NCBI RefSeq assembly: GCF_001422285.1
Contig: NZ_LMMO01000001.1
Location: forward strand, 658,370-722,369
Length of the DNA: 64,000 nucleotides
Direction: 5' to 3'
Origin: Frigoribacterium sp. Leaf263
GTDB lineage: Bacteria; Actinomycetota; Actinomycetes; Actinomycetales; Microbacteriaceae
This document shows, piece after piece, positions 15,918 to 25,550 of the stretch (positions are counted from its first letter, which is position 1; every line of letters starts with the position of its first letter). A model generated the notes under the pieces. The model saw nothing but the letters and a program-made list of their open reading frames with translations, did no database searches and was not told where the DNA came from. Made by a program: the position numbers and the translations under genes.

Positions 15918-17081
15918 TCAGGCGAGGTCGGCGAACAGGGCGACGACGAACTCGGTGCGCTCGACCATGCCCGCCAGGCTGATCCACTCGTGGCGGGCGT
16001 GGGCGCCGCCGCCGACGCCGCCCACCCCGTCGAGCACGGCGCAGCCGAGAGCCGCCGCGAAGTTGCCGTCGCTCGCACCGCCGACCGACACCTCGCGGAG
16101 CTCGAACCCGAGCCCCGAGGCCACCCGGGCCGCACGCTCGTAGAGGGCGGCCGTGGGCGGTGTGCGCTCCATCGGCGGACGATTCCAGCCGCCGGTCACC
16201 TGCACGCGCGCCAGCGGATCGTGCGGGGCGAGGTCGGCGAGCACCCGCTCGATGCGTGCGACCTCGGCGGCCGACGTGACCCGCACGTCGACCGAGGCGC
16301 GGGCGTGACCGGCCCGGACGTTCGTCCGGGTGCCGCCCTGCACGATGCCCACGTTCAGCGAGGTGCCCGCGTCGATGTCGGCGGCGCCGTGCAGGTGCAG
16401 GATGATGCGGGCCATCTCGTCGATCGCGCTCGCGCCCGACCGGGGGTGCAGACCCGCGTGGACCTCGACGCCGAACGTCTCGATCTCGTAGATGCCGACG
16501 CCCTTGCGGGCCGTCTTGACCGCCCCCTCGGCGGCGGACTCGAAGACCAGCACCGCGCCTCCACGGCTCACCTCCGCCTCGATGACGGGCCGCGAGGCGA
16601 TGCTGCCGACCTCCTCGTCGCCGTTCAGCACGATGCGGACGCCCGGGCGGGGCAGCCCCAGCAGGTCGGACGCCGCGACGGCGTGACCCAGCTGCACGAG
16701 CCCCGACTTCATGTCGAAGACGCCGGGGCCGGTCATGACGTCGCCGTCGATGGTGACGGGCCAGTCGTCCAGGGTGCCCTCGGACCACACCGTGTCGTAG
16801 TGGCAGAGCGCCGTGACCCACTCGGACGAACCGGTCGGCGACGGGTACTCGAGCGTGACCGAGTCGCCGTAGCCCTCGACGAGGTGGGCCCGGCGCACCG
16901 CGGCCGGACCGACGGTCGCCGTCAGCCACGACTCGATCCAGGCGAGACCGGTCGCCAGCAGCTCGACGTCGTCGGAGGGCGTCTCGAGCGACGCGTAGGC
17001 GACGAGGTCCGCGATCATCCGCTCGTGACGCGCCTCGACCTCGGTGCGGAGGGCGGTCGGGTCGATGGTCTCGTGGTTCAC
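15918..17081 (-). CDS. M20-family metallopeptidase (glutamate carboxypeptidase / deacylase type)
   Basis: A 387-residue cytosolic Zn peptidase. The metal and catalytic residues lie in CHYDTVW, GPGVFDMKSG and LNGDEEVGS (Glu-Glu). The lid domain carries GVEVHAGLHPRSGASAIDEM, and HARHEW near the end holds the last metal ligand. It resembles CPG2-like carboxypeptidases and N-acyl-amino-acid hydrolases. The GTG at 17081 is preceded by GGAGGAG and is preferred over the 27-residue longer form. It faces the amidase gene and probably belongs to the same catabolic module. Confidence 0.88.
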   Translation of the reverse strand: MNHETIDPTALRTEVEARHERMIADLVAYASLETPSDDVELLATGLAWIESWLTATVGPAAVRRAHLVEGYGDSVTLEYPSPTGSSEWVTALCHYDTVWSEGTLDDWPVTIDGDVMTGPGVFDMKSGLVQLGHAVAASDLLGLPRPGVRIVLNGDEEVGSIASRPVIEAEVSRGGAVLVFESAAEGAVKTARKGVGIYEIETFGVEVHAGLHPRSGASAIDEMARIILHLHGAADIDAGTSLNVGIVQGGTRTNVRAGHARASVDVRVTSAAEVARIERVLADLAPHDPLARVQVTGGWNRPPMERTPPTAALYERAARVASGLGFELREVSVGGASDGNFAAALGCAVLDGVGGVGGGAHARHEWISLAGMVERTEFVVALFADLA

Positions 17082-17164
17082 GGTGCGGTTCTCCTCCGGC
17101 GCTGCGGTGTCGGACCTCGACGCTACAGTGACGACGACCCACCGGCACCGCAGAGAGGACACCC

Positions 17165-18331
17165 GTGCTGATCCTGCACACGAGCGACTGGCATCTCGGC
17201 CGCACGCTGCACGGTGTCGATCTGCACGAGCATCAGGCGGCGTTCGTCGATCACCTCGTCGAGCTCGTCCGCGACCGGGGCGTGCAGGTGGTCGTCGTGG
17301 CCGGCGACGTGTACGACCGGGCCGTGCCCGCGGTGCCCAGCGTGCGCCTCCTCGGGTCGGCCCTGCAGCGGCTGAGCGAGCTGGCGACCGTCGTCGTCAC
17401 ACCGGGCAACCACGATTCGGCGGTGCGACTCGGCTTCGCGGCCGAGCTGATGCGACCGGGGCTGCACCTCCGCGCCCGGGTCGACGAGCTCGCGACGCCG
17501 GTCGTCGTCGACGACCCCGACGGGCCGGTCGCGTTCTACGGTCTGCCGTACCTCGACCCCGACACCGTGCGGCACGCCCTCGCGGGGCCCGACGCCGACG
17601 GCCCGCTCGCGCGATCGCACGAGGCCGTCGTGGCCGCGGCCATGCGCCGCGTGCGGGCCGACCTCGCCGGGCGCCCCGGCACCCGTGCGGTGGTGATCGC
17701 CCACGCCTTCGTCTCCGGAGGCGCGGCGAGCGAGAGCGAGAGGGACATCCGGGTCGGCGGGGTCGACTCCGTGCCGGCGGGGGTGCTCGACGGCGTCGAC
17801 TACGTCGCCCTCGGGCATCTGCACGGTGCCCAGCGGGTCGGCGCGGTCGACGCCCGGCCCGTCATCCGCTACTCGGGGTCGCCGCTCGCGTTCTCGTTCG
17901 GCGAGCGGGGGCACGTCAAGTCGTCGGCGCTCGTGACGCTCGCGGCCGACGGCGGCGTGACCGTCGAGACCGTGCCGACCCCCGTGCCGCGACCGCTCGT
18001 CGAGTTCGATGACACGATCGACCGGCTGCTCGACGGTCGGTACGACGATCACGTCGGGGCGTGGTCGCGCATCACGGCCACCGACCCCGTGCACCCCGAC
18101 CGGCTGTACGCCCGGGTCCGCGAGCGGTTCCCCCACGCCCTCGCCATCCACCACGTCCCCGTCGGCGCCGTCGACGCGCCGGCGCTCCGGGCCGTGACGG
18201 TCGAGACCGACCCCGTCGAGGTCGCCGCCGACTTCGTCGCCTTCGCCTCGGGCGCGCCGGCCGACGAGCTCGAGCTCGACATCGTCCGCTCCGCCTACGA
18301 GGCGGCCCGCGCGACGGAGTCCAGCGAATGA
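17165..18331 (+). CDS. sbcD: Exonuclease SbcCD subunit D
   Basis: The 388-residue nuclease subunit (Mre11 homologue) of the SbcCD complex, which opens DNA hairpins and trims ends during repair. The five metallophosphoesterase motifs are visible: SDWHLG, VVAGDVYDR, TPGNHD, VVIAHAFVSG and ALGHLH. GTG start 17165 with AGAGAGGA upstream. Its last codons overlap the start of sbcC (ATGA), so the two subunits are translationally coupled. Confidence 0.95.
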   Translation: MLILHTSDWHLGRTLHGVDLHEHQAAFVDHLVELVRDRGVQVVVVAGDVYDRAVPAVPSVRLLGSALQRLSELATVVVTPGNHDSAVRLGFAAELMRPGLHLRARVDELATPVVVDDPDGPVAFYGLPYLDPDTVRHALAGPDADGPLARSHEAVVAAAMRRVRADLAGRPGTRAVVIAHAFVSGGAASESERDIRVGGVDSVPAGVLDGVDYVALGHLHGAQRVGAVDARPVIRYSGSPLAFSFGERGHVKSSALVTLAADGGVTVETVPTPVPRPLVEFDDTIDRLLDGRYDDHVGAWSRITATDPVHPDRLYARVRERFPHALAIHHVPVGAVDAPALRAVTVETDPVEVAADFVAFASGAPADELELDIVRSAYEAARATESSE

Positions 18332-21300
18332 TCCTCCACCGTCTCACCCTGCGGGCCATCGGGCCGTACGCGGGCGAGCACAGCATCGACTTCGCCGCGC
18401 TCGGGGCGTCGGGGGTGTTCCTGCTCGAGGGGCCGACCGGGTCGGGCAAGTCGACGATCATCGACGCCCTGGTGTTCGCCCTCTACGGCGGGCTCGCCGG
18501 CTCGACCTCGAGCACCGACCGGCTGCGCAGTCACCACGCCGCACCCACCGTCGAGCCGTTCGTCGAGGTCGTGTTCGAGACGGCGGCGGGCATCCACCGG
18601 GTGCGGCGCACTCCCGCCTACCGTCGACCGAAGACCCGGGGCACGGGCACGACCCCTCAGAACCAGACCGTGACCCTGGTGCTGCTGACCTCGCCCGACG
18701 CCGTCGAGGGCACCGTGATCTCGACGAGCGCGCAAGAGACCGGTGCCGAGATCGGTCGCATCCTGGGCCTCACCCGCCAGCAGTTCGTGCAGACCGTCGT
18801 GCTGCCGCAGGGCGAGTTCGCGGCGTTCCTCCGGTCGACCGGTGAGAAGCGCAAAGAGGTGCTGCAGTCGCTGTTCGGCACCGAGATCTACGAGAGGACC
18901 ACGGCCCAGCTCGTCGACCGCCGGGTCGCGGCCCGTGCCTCGATCGCCGCGGCCGAGCACGAGGTCGAGCTCGCGCTCGGGCGGCTGCGCGAGGCGACGG
19001 GGGCGGACGACGAGGTGTTCGCCGAGGCGCTCGCCGCCGAGGGAGCCGGCGGTCGGGGCGGGTCGGAGGGGCCGTCCCGGCCGGGCGGACCGACCGGGCC
19101 CGGCGGGCTGGCCGGGCTGGTCTCGGCCCTGGCCGACGAGGCCGACGACCTCGAGGGACGGCGGTCGGCAGCGGTCGCCGCCCGCGACACCGCGCGGGCG
19201 CGGCTCGACGAGCAGCGCCGACGGGTGCGCGCCCTCGAGCGGCGTGCCGGCCTGCTGCGACGCGAGGCAGCGGTCCGCGAGGCCGAGACCGGGGTGCGGG
19301 CGTCGCAGGCCCTCGTCGAGCGGGCACGCCGCGCCTCCTCGGTCTCCATCGCCCTCGAGGGCCTGCGCCGGGCCGACGAGCGTCTCGCGGCGACGGGCGA
19401 GCAGGTGCGGGCGGCCCGGGGGGCGGACGACCTCGACCCCGACCTGGTCGAGTCGGATGATCGCGAGAGCGCGGCCGGCCGCCGCGACGCCCTGACCGCC
19501 GAGCTCGGATCGTCGACCGAGACCGCGCGCCTCGAGGCGACGCTCGCCGGTCGTCGCGCGGCCCTGGCCGAGGCCGACGAGGCGGTGTCCGCCGAGACCG
19601 AGCGCCTGGCCCGACTCGAGAGCGCCCTGGCCGAGAGGCCGGCCGCCCGCCACGACCTCGAGATCGCTCTGACGACGCTGACCGAGGCGGTCGTCGCCGT
19701 GGGGCCGGCGGAGGCCGACGTGCTCGCCGCGGTCGACCGGGGCGTGCGTCTCGACGAGCTCGAACGCCTCGACGCCGAGGCGGAGCACGCGACGAGCGAG
19801 GTGCACACGGCGGCCCGCGCGGCACTCGCCGCCGCCGCCATCGAAGACGCCCTGCGCCGACGCAAGATCGCGGGCATGGCGGGCGAGCTCGCCGCTGGTC
19901 TCGTCGACGGCGACCCGTGTCCCGTCTGCGGGGCCGAGCACCACCCCGCGCCCGCGGTCATCACCGCCGACCATCCCGACGACGACGCGATCGACCGGGC
20001 CGCCGACGAGCGCAGCCGGCTCGAGACCGTCCTGGCCGACGCGGCCGCACGCCGGTCCGTGGCGATCGACCGACGAGACGAGCGGGCCGCGGCGCTCGAG
20101 GGCGTGACCCGGGCCCGGGTCGAGACCGAGCTGCGCGACGCCCGGGCCCGTGTCGACGCCGCCCGGCGGGCGATCGACGCGCGCGATGCCGCCGCTCTCG
20201 CGCTCGAGCAGCACGACACCGCGACGGAGGCCCGGCGTGCCGAGCTGACGCAGGCTCGTGTCGACGCCGCGACCGGTCGGGAGCGCGCCGAGGCGGACCG
20301 TCGGCGTCTCGACGACGACGCGGCCGCCGTCGAGCGGCACCTCGCGGGGCGGGCCGCGAGCGTGGCCGAGCTGGTCGACGCGCTGCGGCGCCGTCACGGC
20401 GCGGCGGTGCGACTCGTCGACGCGCTCGACGCCCACCGGCCGGCCTCCGCCGAGGTGGAGCGCCGCCGGGTCGACCTCGACGACTCGCTCGCAGCGGCCG
20501 GCTTCGCCGACGTCGAGGCCGTGGCGGCGGCCACCCTGCCCGGTGCCGAGGTCGACCGGCTCGCGGCCGTCGTCGCAGCGCACGAGCGCGAGGTCGCCGT
20601 CGTCGCCGCCGGGCTCGCGGAACCCGAGATCGTCGCCCTGGGGGCAGCATCGCTCGAGCCGGTCGGGGCGACCGACGGCGGCGGGGCGGTGGCCGAGGTC
20701 GACTCCGACGCTGAGATCGACGCCGCCCGTGCGGGCGAGACCTCCGCCACGGCCGATCTCGCCGCCTCGGAGGCCACGGCGGCCGAGGTCGCCGATCGGT
20801 CGGCGCGCGCTCGGGAACGTGCGACGCGGTCGGCGACGGCGCTCGACGCGCTGACGCGGGCTTCCGCCGTGGGCGACGAGGCGGCGGAGCGGGCCCGGGC
20901 GGTGGTGCGGATGGCCGACCTGGCCAGCGCCTCCTCGGCCGTCAACGTCAAGGGCGTCACGCTCGGCACCTACGTGCTGCTGCGGCGCTTCGACGACGTC
21001 GTCGCCGCGGCCAACGTGCGCCTGTCGGTGATGTCGAGCGGGCGCTACCAGCTCGAGTCGTCCGACGAGCGCGAGGCGACGTCGCGGTCGCGCAAGACCG
21101 GCCTGTCGCTCGCGATCCGCGACCACGCCACCGACACGACCCGCGACCCCGGCAGCTTCTCGGGCGGCGAGACGTTCTACGCGTCGCTCAGCCTGGCCCT
21201 CGGCCTCGCCGACGTCGTCCAGGCCGAGGCCGGCGGGCTCGAGCTCGGCACGCTGTTCGTCGACGAGGGGTTCGGCTCGCTCGACCCGACCACGCTCGAC

Positions 21301-21456
21301 GCCGTCATGACCGAGCTGGGTCGGCTCTCGGCCTCGGGCCGCGTCGTCGGGATCGTCAGCCACGTCGACGAGCTGAAGCAGCGCATCGCCGACCGCATCG
21401 AGGTGCGTCGCCTGCCCGACGGATCGTCGACCCTCCGGTCGACGGCCGCGGGCTGA
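18328..21456 (+). CDS. sbcC: Exonuclease SbcCD subunit C
   Basis: The 1042-residue SMC-like ATPase (Rad50 homologue), partner of SbcD. Walker A is GPTGSGKST near residue 37. Then comes a very long Ala/Arg/Glu-rich coiled coil interrupted near residue 530 by the zinc hook CPVCGAEH. The signature SFSGGETFYASL and Walker B TLFVDEGFGSLD lie near the end. The residues around 235-255 (GGRGGSEGPSRPGGPTGPGG) form an unusual Gly/Pro-rich break in the first coil. Confidence 0.95.
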   Translation: MILHRLTLRAIGPYAGEHSIDFAALGASGVFLLEGPTGSGKSTIIDALVFALYGGLAGSTSSTDRLRSHHAAPTVEPFVEVVFETAAGIHRVRRTPAYRRPKTRGTGTTPQNQTVTLVLLTSPDAVEGTVISTSAQETGAEIGRILGLTRQQFVQTVVLPQGEFAAFLRSTGEKRKEVLQSLFGTEIYERTTAQLVDRRVAARASIAAAEHEVELALGRLREATGADDEVFAEALAAEGAGGRGGSEGPSRPGGPTGPGGLAGLVSALADEADDLEGRRSAAVAARDTARARLDEQRRRVRALERRAGLLRREAAVREAETGVRASQALVERARRASSVSIALEGLRRADERLAATGEQVRAARGADDLDPDLVESDDRESAAGRRDALTAELGSSTETARLEATLAGRRAALAEADEAVSAETERLARLESALAERPAARHDLEIALTTLTEAVVAVGPAEADVLAAVDRGVRLDELERLDAEAEHATSEVHTAARAALAAAAIEDALRRRKIAGMAGELAAGLVDGDPCPVCGAEHHPAPAVITADHPDDDAIDRAADERSRLETVLADAAARRSVAIDRRDERAAALEGVTRARVETELRDARARVDAARRAIDARDAAALALEQHDTATEARRAELTQARVDAATGRERAEADRRRLDDDAAAVERHLAGRAASVAELVDALRRRHGAAVRLVDALDAHRPASAEVERRRVDLDDSLAAAGFADVEAVAAATLPGAEVDRLAAVVAAHEREVAVVAAGLAEPEIVALGAASLEPVGATDGGGAVAEVDSDAEIDAARAGETSATADLAASEATAAEVADRSARARERATRSATALDALTRASAVGDEAAERARAVVRMADLASASSAVNVKGVTLGTYVLLRRFDDVVAAANVRLSVMSSGRYQLESSDEREATSRSRKTGLSLAIRDHATDTTRDPGSFSGGETFYASLSLALGLADVVQAEAGGLELGTLFVDEGFGSLDPTTLDAVMTELGRLSASGRVVGIVSHVDELKQRIADRIEVRRLPDGSSTLRSTAAG

Positions 21457-21529
21457 CGACCGCCGCGGGCTGACGACCGGTGGGAGGATCGACGCCGGGG
21501 GCGATCGTCGCGCCCGAGGGGGTCAGACC

Positions 21530-21859
21530 ATGAGCAGGATCACGACCGCGACCGCAGTCTTCATCACGGCGGCCGCGATGGTCGTCGGTGTCGCCGGCTG
21601 CAGCGCCGAGGCCACGCCGACGGTGTCGGCGGACGCGTTCGCCACGGTCGTCGCGGACGCGCTCGAGGAGAGCGTGGGCCAGCGACCCGTCGTCGACTGC
21701 GGTGACGAGGCGATCGGCGTCGTGGACGGCGACGAGGTGCACTGCGACATCGGGGCCGCAGGCGACGACACGGTCTACGACTCCGTGTCGACGATCAGCG
21801 CCGACGGGGGCGGCGACTACTCCGTCGCCGTTGAGGTCGACCAGACACCCCGGAGCTGA
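21530..21859 (+). CDS. DUF4333-like lipoprotein
   Basis: A 109-residue exported lipoprotein. A hydrophobic signal segment ends in VAGC (lipobox, Cys 24), followed by a compact domain with two Cys (VVDCGDEAIGV and EVHCDIG), the pattern of DUF4333 proteins of actinobacteria. Its function is unknown. It stands alone downstream of sbcC, with GAGGGGG before the ATG. Confidence 0.75.
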   Translation: MSRITTATAVFITAAAMVVGVAGCSAEATPTVSADAFATVVADALEESVGQRPVVDCGDEAIGVVDGDEVHCDIGAAGDDTVYDSVSTISADGGGDYSVAVEVDQTPRS

Positions 21860-21877
21860 GTCGCCGACCCGAGACCC

Positions 21878-21913
21878 GACCGACCGTCGCCCGGAACGGG
21901 GCGGCGGTCGGTC
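21878..21913. terminator. Bidirectional terminator-like hairpin
   Basis: GACCGACCGTCGCCC (21878-21892) pairs with GGGCGGCGGTCGGTC (21899-21913) around a 6-base loop, a 15-bp stem with one mismatch. It sits in the 62-bp gap between the convergent lipoprotein gene and the permease gene. Confidence 0.65.
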
Positions 21914-21921
21914 CGGTCGCC

Positions 21922-22977
21922 TCAGCGGCTGCTGGTCCGCGAGCGGCGGGTCAGCAGGCGCTGGATGAGGATGAAGATCAGGAGGAGTCCTCCGATGACG
22001 ATCTTCGTCCACCACGAGCTGAGGGTCCCTTCGAAGCTGATGACGGTCTGGATCAGACCGAGGACCAGCACGCCGAGCAGCGACCCGAGGACGAACCCCG
22101 TCCCGCCCGTCAGCAGCGTGCCTCCGATGACGACGGCCGCGATGGCGTCGAGCTCGAGGCCGATGCCGGTCAGGCTGTAGCCCGAGAGCGTGTAGAAGCT
22201 GAACAGGATGCCCGCGATACCGCTGCACAGGCCGCTGACCGTGTAGACGAGCACCTTGGTGCGGACGACGGGGAGGCCCATGAGCCGCGCCGACTGCTCG
22301 TTGCCGCCGATCGCGTACACGGTGCGCCCGAAGCGGGTGTACTTCAGGACGAGCGCGGCGAGCACGACGATCGCGACGGCGATCAGGGCCGCCGGGGTGA
22401 TCGAGATCCGGGGGGCCAGCTGGATGCGCGCCTGGGCCAGCTCGGTGAACAGCGGGTCGGTGATCGCGATCGACTTGAGGCTGATGAGGTAGCAGAGGCC
22501 GCGGGCCAGGAACATCGCCGCGAGCGTCGCGATGAACGGCTGCACGTCGAAGTAGTGGATCATCAGCCCGACGAGCAGGCCGAGGACGGTCGCGGCGGCG
22601 ATGACGAGCACGATCACGACGGGGGCCGGCCACCCCGTCTGCAGCAGGGACGCAGCGATCATCGTGGACAGCGCCACGACGGATCCGACGCTCAGATCGA
22701 TGCCGCCGGTGAGGATGACGAAGGTCATCCCGACCGCGAGGACGATCAGGAACGCGTTGTCGACGAACAGGTTCAGCACCACCTGAGGCGACGCGAAGTT
22801 GTCGTAGCGGCCCGCCCCCACGGAGAACATCGTGACCAGCAGGGCCACGGTGATGAGCACCGAGGCGTACTTGCCGAGGAACGGGCTCGTGAGGATGCTC
22901 GTCCGGCCGGGGCGACCCGCGCCTCCTCGCTGAGGAGGCCGGGCGGGGGAGTCGAGGTGCGGGACGGTGGCGGTCAC
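21922..22977 (-). CDS. yjfF: Sugar ABC transporter permease (YjfF-like)
   Basis: A 351-residue inner-membrane permease of the BPD/AraH family and last gene of the sugar-uptake operon. GMTFVILTGGIDLSVGSVVALS is the family's central motif, and AVVIGGTLLTGGTG the later loop. The Pro/Gly/Arg-rich N-terminus (about 30 residues before the first helix) contains a copy of the dispersed motif and a small GCCTCCTC/GAGGAGGC hairpin (22921-22939). GTG 22977 overlaps the stop of the previous gene (GTGA), the better start than a longer in-frame one. Confidence 0.9.
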   Translation of the reverse strand: MTATVPHLDSPARPPQRGGAGRPGRTSILTSPFLGKYASVLITVALLVTMFSVGAGRYDNFASPQVVLNLFVDNAFLIVLAVGMTFVILTGGIDLSVGSVVALSTMIAASLLQTGWPAPVVIVLVIAAATVLGLLVGLMIHYFDVQPFIATLAAMFLARGLCYLISLKSIAITDPLFTELAQARIQLAPRISITPAALIAVAIVVLAALVLKYTRFGRTVYAIGGNEQSARLMGLPVVRTKVLVYTVSGLCSGIAGILFSFYTLSGYSLTGIGLELDAIAAVVIGGTLLTGGTGFVLGSLLGVLVLGLIQTVISFEGTLSSWWTKIVIGGLLLIFILIQRLLTRRSRTSSR

Positions 22978-23999
22978 GAGACGACCTCCTTCGTGAGAGG
23001 GGTGAGGCGGCGGGGGCGTGCGAGACGCCGTGACAGGGCCGGCGACTGGAGGAGGCACACGGCCACGACCACGAGGGCCTTGAAGATGAGCGTCAGCTCG
23101 GGGGCGATCCCGACGCTGTAGACCGTCGTGGTCAGCATCTGGATGACGAGGGCTCCGAGGAGCGTCCCGATCAGGGAGAAGCGGCCGCCGGCCAGCGACG
23201 TGCCGCCGATCACGACGGCCAGGATGGCGTCGAGCTCGATGAAGAGGCCGGCGTTGTTGGCGTCGGCGGCCGTCACGTTGGAGCTGATCATGAGACCGGC
23301 GACGGCGGCGCAGACGGCGCTGAAGACGTAGACCGTCATCATGATGCTGCGGGAGCGGACGCCGGCGAGGCGGCTGGCCTCGGGGTTGATGCCGACCGAC
23401 TCGATCAGCATCCCCAGGGCGGTCTTGCGGGTCAGGAGGGCGGTGCCGGCGAAGATGACCGCCGCGATGAGGACCGAGACCGGCAGCAGGAGGAAGAACC
23501 CGCCGCCGATCACCTGATAGGCCGGAGACGACACGCTGATGATCTGACCCTCGGTGATCAGCATGGCGATTCCTCGGCCCGCGGTCATGAGGATGAGCGT
23601 GGCGACGATGGGCTGAACGCCCACGATGCTCACCAGGGTCCCGTTGACACCGCCGAGGACGAGCGCGACGGCGACGGCGGTGAGGATGGCGACGGCGACG
23701 ACTCCGATCGAGCCGGGATCGGGGGAGCCCGCGATGATCGTGCAGGCGATCGATCCGGAGATGGCGACGACCGCCCCGACGGAGAGGTCGATGCCCCGTG
23801 TCGCGATGACGAGGGTCATCCCGAGGGCGACGAGCAGGGTCGGCGAGCCGTTCCTCAGGACGTCGATGATGCTGCCGAAGAGGTGTCCGTCCTGCAGGCG
23901 GACGGAGGCGAACCCGGGTTCCGCGATGATGTTCAGCGCGAGCAGGGCGACCAGCAGGGCGGTCGGCCAGAAGAGCCGGCGGTGCACGAGGCCGGTCAC
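22974..23999 (-). CDS. ytfT: Sugar ABC transporter permease (YtfT-like)
   Basis: A 341-residue inner-membrane permease of the same family as its neighbour. It has GMTLVIATRGIDLSVGAVVAIS, VSIVGVQPIVATLILMTAGRG and LAVVIGGTSLAGG. It should form the transmembrane heterodimer with the YjfF-like protein. GTG 23999 overlaps the ATPase stop (GTGA), and its own stop overlaps the next start, so the two permeases are made in step. Confidence 0.92.
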   Translation of the reverse strand: MTGLVHRRLFWPTALLVALLALNIIAEPGFASVRLQDGHLFGSIIDVLRNGSPTLLVALGMTLVIATRGIDLSVGAVVAISGSIACTIIAGSPDPGSIGVVAVAILTAVAVALVLGGVNGTLVSIVGVQPIVATLILMTAGRGIAMLITEGQIISVSSPAYQVIGGGFFLLLPVSVLIAAVIFAGTALLTRKTALGMLIESVGINPEASRLAGVRSRSIMMTVYVFSAVCAAVAGLMISSNVTAADANNAGLFIELDAILAVVIGGTSLAGGRFSLIGTLLGALVIQMLTTTVYSVGIAPELTLIFKALVVVAVCLLQSPALSRRLARPRRLTPLTKEVVS

Positions 24000-25522
24000 G
24001 ACACGCCTCCGGCGGCGATGACGTCCAGGACGTCGTCCACGGTCAGGTCACGGTTGGGCATCTCGGCGATCTTCCTTCTGTCTTTCATGACCACGACTCG
24101 GTGGCTGATGCGGAGGACCTCTTCGAGCTCGGCCGAGATGAAGACGACGGACATGCCGTCGTTCGCCAACGTCGTCACGAGCTTCTGGATCTCGGTCTTG
24201 GCCCCGATGTCGATGCCGCGGGTGGGCTCGTCGAGGATGAGGATCTCGGGCGATGTCGCCAGCCAGCGGGCGAGCAGCACCTTCTGCTGATTGCCGCCGC
24301 TGAGATTCCTGATGAGGGCGTCGGGGTCGGGCGGGCGGATGTTGAGCCGTTCGATGTAGTCCGCGGCCAGCGCGTCGAGCTCGGCCCGGGGGATCGGGCG
24401 CATCCAGCCACGGCCCGCCTGGACGGCGAGGGCGATGTTGTCGCGGACGGAGAGGTCGTCGATGATGCCCTCGTGCTTGCGGTCCTCGGACGAGAACGCG
24501 ATCTTCGACGTGAGGGCGCCTCGCGGGTGGCTGACGGACCGATCCTGGCGGGAGACGCGGACGTCACCCGTGTCCGACCGGTCGGCTCCGTACATGAGTC
24601 GGGCGAGCTCTGTGCGGCCGCTGCCGAGCAGCCCGGCGAGACCGACGACCTCGCCCTCGAACAGCTCGAGATCCGTCTCCTCGAGGGTGTTCCTGCGTCC
24701 GACGCCGACGACGGTCAGCACCGGCTGGGCGGTGGTCGATCGAGGAGGCGCGGACGCGTCGACGGCGTCGTCGAGCGCATCGAGGGTGTCGAGTTCACGG
24801 CCGATCATGAGTCGGATCAGGTCGCCCTTCGGAAGATCCGACACGAGGTGCTCGCCCACGAGGGCGCCGTTCCGGAGGACCGTGAGCCGGTCGGAGACCT
24901 CGTAGACCTGGTCGAGGAAGTGCGACACGAAGAGGATCGCGACGCCTTGCGCACGGAGGTCGCGCATGACCCGGAAGAGCTCCTCGACCTCGTCGGCGTC
25001 GAGGCTCGAGGTGGGCTCGTCGAGCACGAGGACGCGGCAGTCGAGATCGACGGCACGGCCGATGGCGACCAGCTGCTGGACGGCGATCGAGTGCGTCCCG
25101 AGGGTGGACCGGGGGTCGATGTCGAGGTTCAGGCCCATGAGGATCGCTCGAGCCTTCGAGGACATCGCCGACCAGTCGATCCGGCCGCCGCTGCGGGGCT
25201 CGTGTCCGAGCAGCAGATTCTCGGCGACGCTCAGATTCGTGACCAGGTTGACCTCCTGGTACACGGTGCTGATGCCCGCAGCCTGCGAGTCGGCGGGCCC
25301 GGTGAAGGTGGTCTGCTCGCCGAGCACCGTGATCGTGCCGGCGTCGATGCCGTAGACGCCGGTGAGCGCCTTGATCAGCGTCGACTTCCCGGCGCCGTTC
25401 TCTCCCATCAGGGAGTGGATCTCGCCGGGGAAGAGGCGGAAGGACACACCGTCCAGTGCCTTCACGCCGGGGAAGCCGATCTCGATGTCTCGCATCTCGA
25501 CCAGGGGTGACGTCGTCGTCAT
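23996..25522 (-). CDS. ytfR: Sugar ABC transporter ATP-binding protein (YtfR-like)
   Basis: A 508-residue double ATPase that powers the transporter. The first half has GENGAGKST, VYQEVNLVTNLSVAEN and LDEPTSSLD. The second half has GLLGSGRTELAR (the usual degenerate Walker A), LSGGNQQKVLLARWL and LDEPTRGID. The linker between the halves (about residues 255-270) is encoded in part by a dispersed-motif copy (24744-24752). It lies 28 bp downstream of the binding-protein gene in the same operon. Confidence 0.95.
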   Translation of the reverse strand: MTTTSPLVEMRDIEIGFPGVKALDGVSFRLFPGEIHSLMGENGAGKSTLIKALTGVYGIDAGTITVLGEQTTFTGPADSQAAGISTVYQEVNLVTNLSVAENLLLGHEPRSGGRIDWSAMSSKARAILMGLNLDIDPRSTLGTHSIAVQQLVAIGRAVDLDCRVLVLDEPTSSLDADEVEELFRVMRDLRAQGVAILFVSHFLDQVYEVSDRLTVLRNGALVGEHLVSDLPKGDLIRLMIGRELDTLDALDDAVDASAPPRSTTAQPVLTVVGVGRRNTLEETDLELFEGEVVGLAGLLGSGRTELARLMYGADRSDTGDVRVSRQDRSVSHPRGALTSKIAFSSEDRKHEGIIDDLSVRDNIALAVQAGRGWMRPIPRAELDALAADYIERLNIRPPDPDALIRNLSGGNQQKVLLARWLATSPEILILDEPTRGIDIGAKTEIQKLVTTLANDGMSVVFISAELEEVLRISHRVVVMKDRRKIAEMPNRDLTVDDVLDVIAAGGVS

Positions 25523-25550
25523 GGGGTGTCCTTCCGCCTCTTCCGGGTGC

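Noticed and set aside
18295-21363. Minus-strand frame of about 1022 codons over sbcC
   Set aside because: Antisense shadow of the SbcC coiled coil; low-complexity Gly/Arg/Val composition.
22974-22977. Frameshift between the two permease genes
   Set aside because: The overlap is the usual GTGA coupling; both proteins are full length with all motifs.
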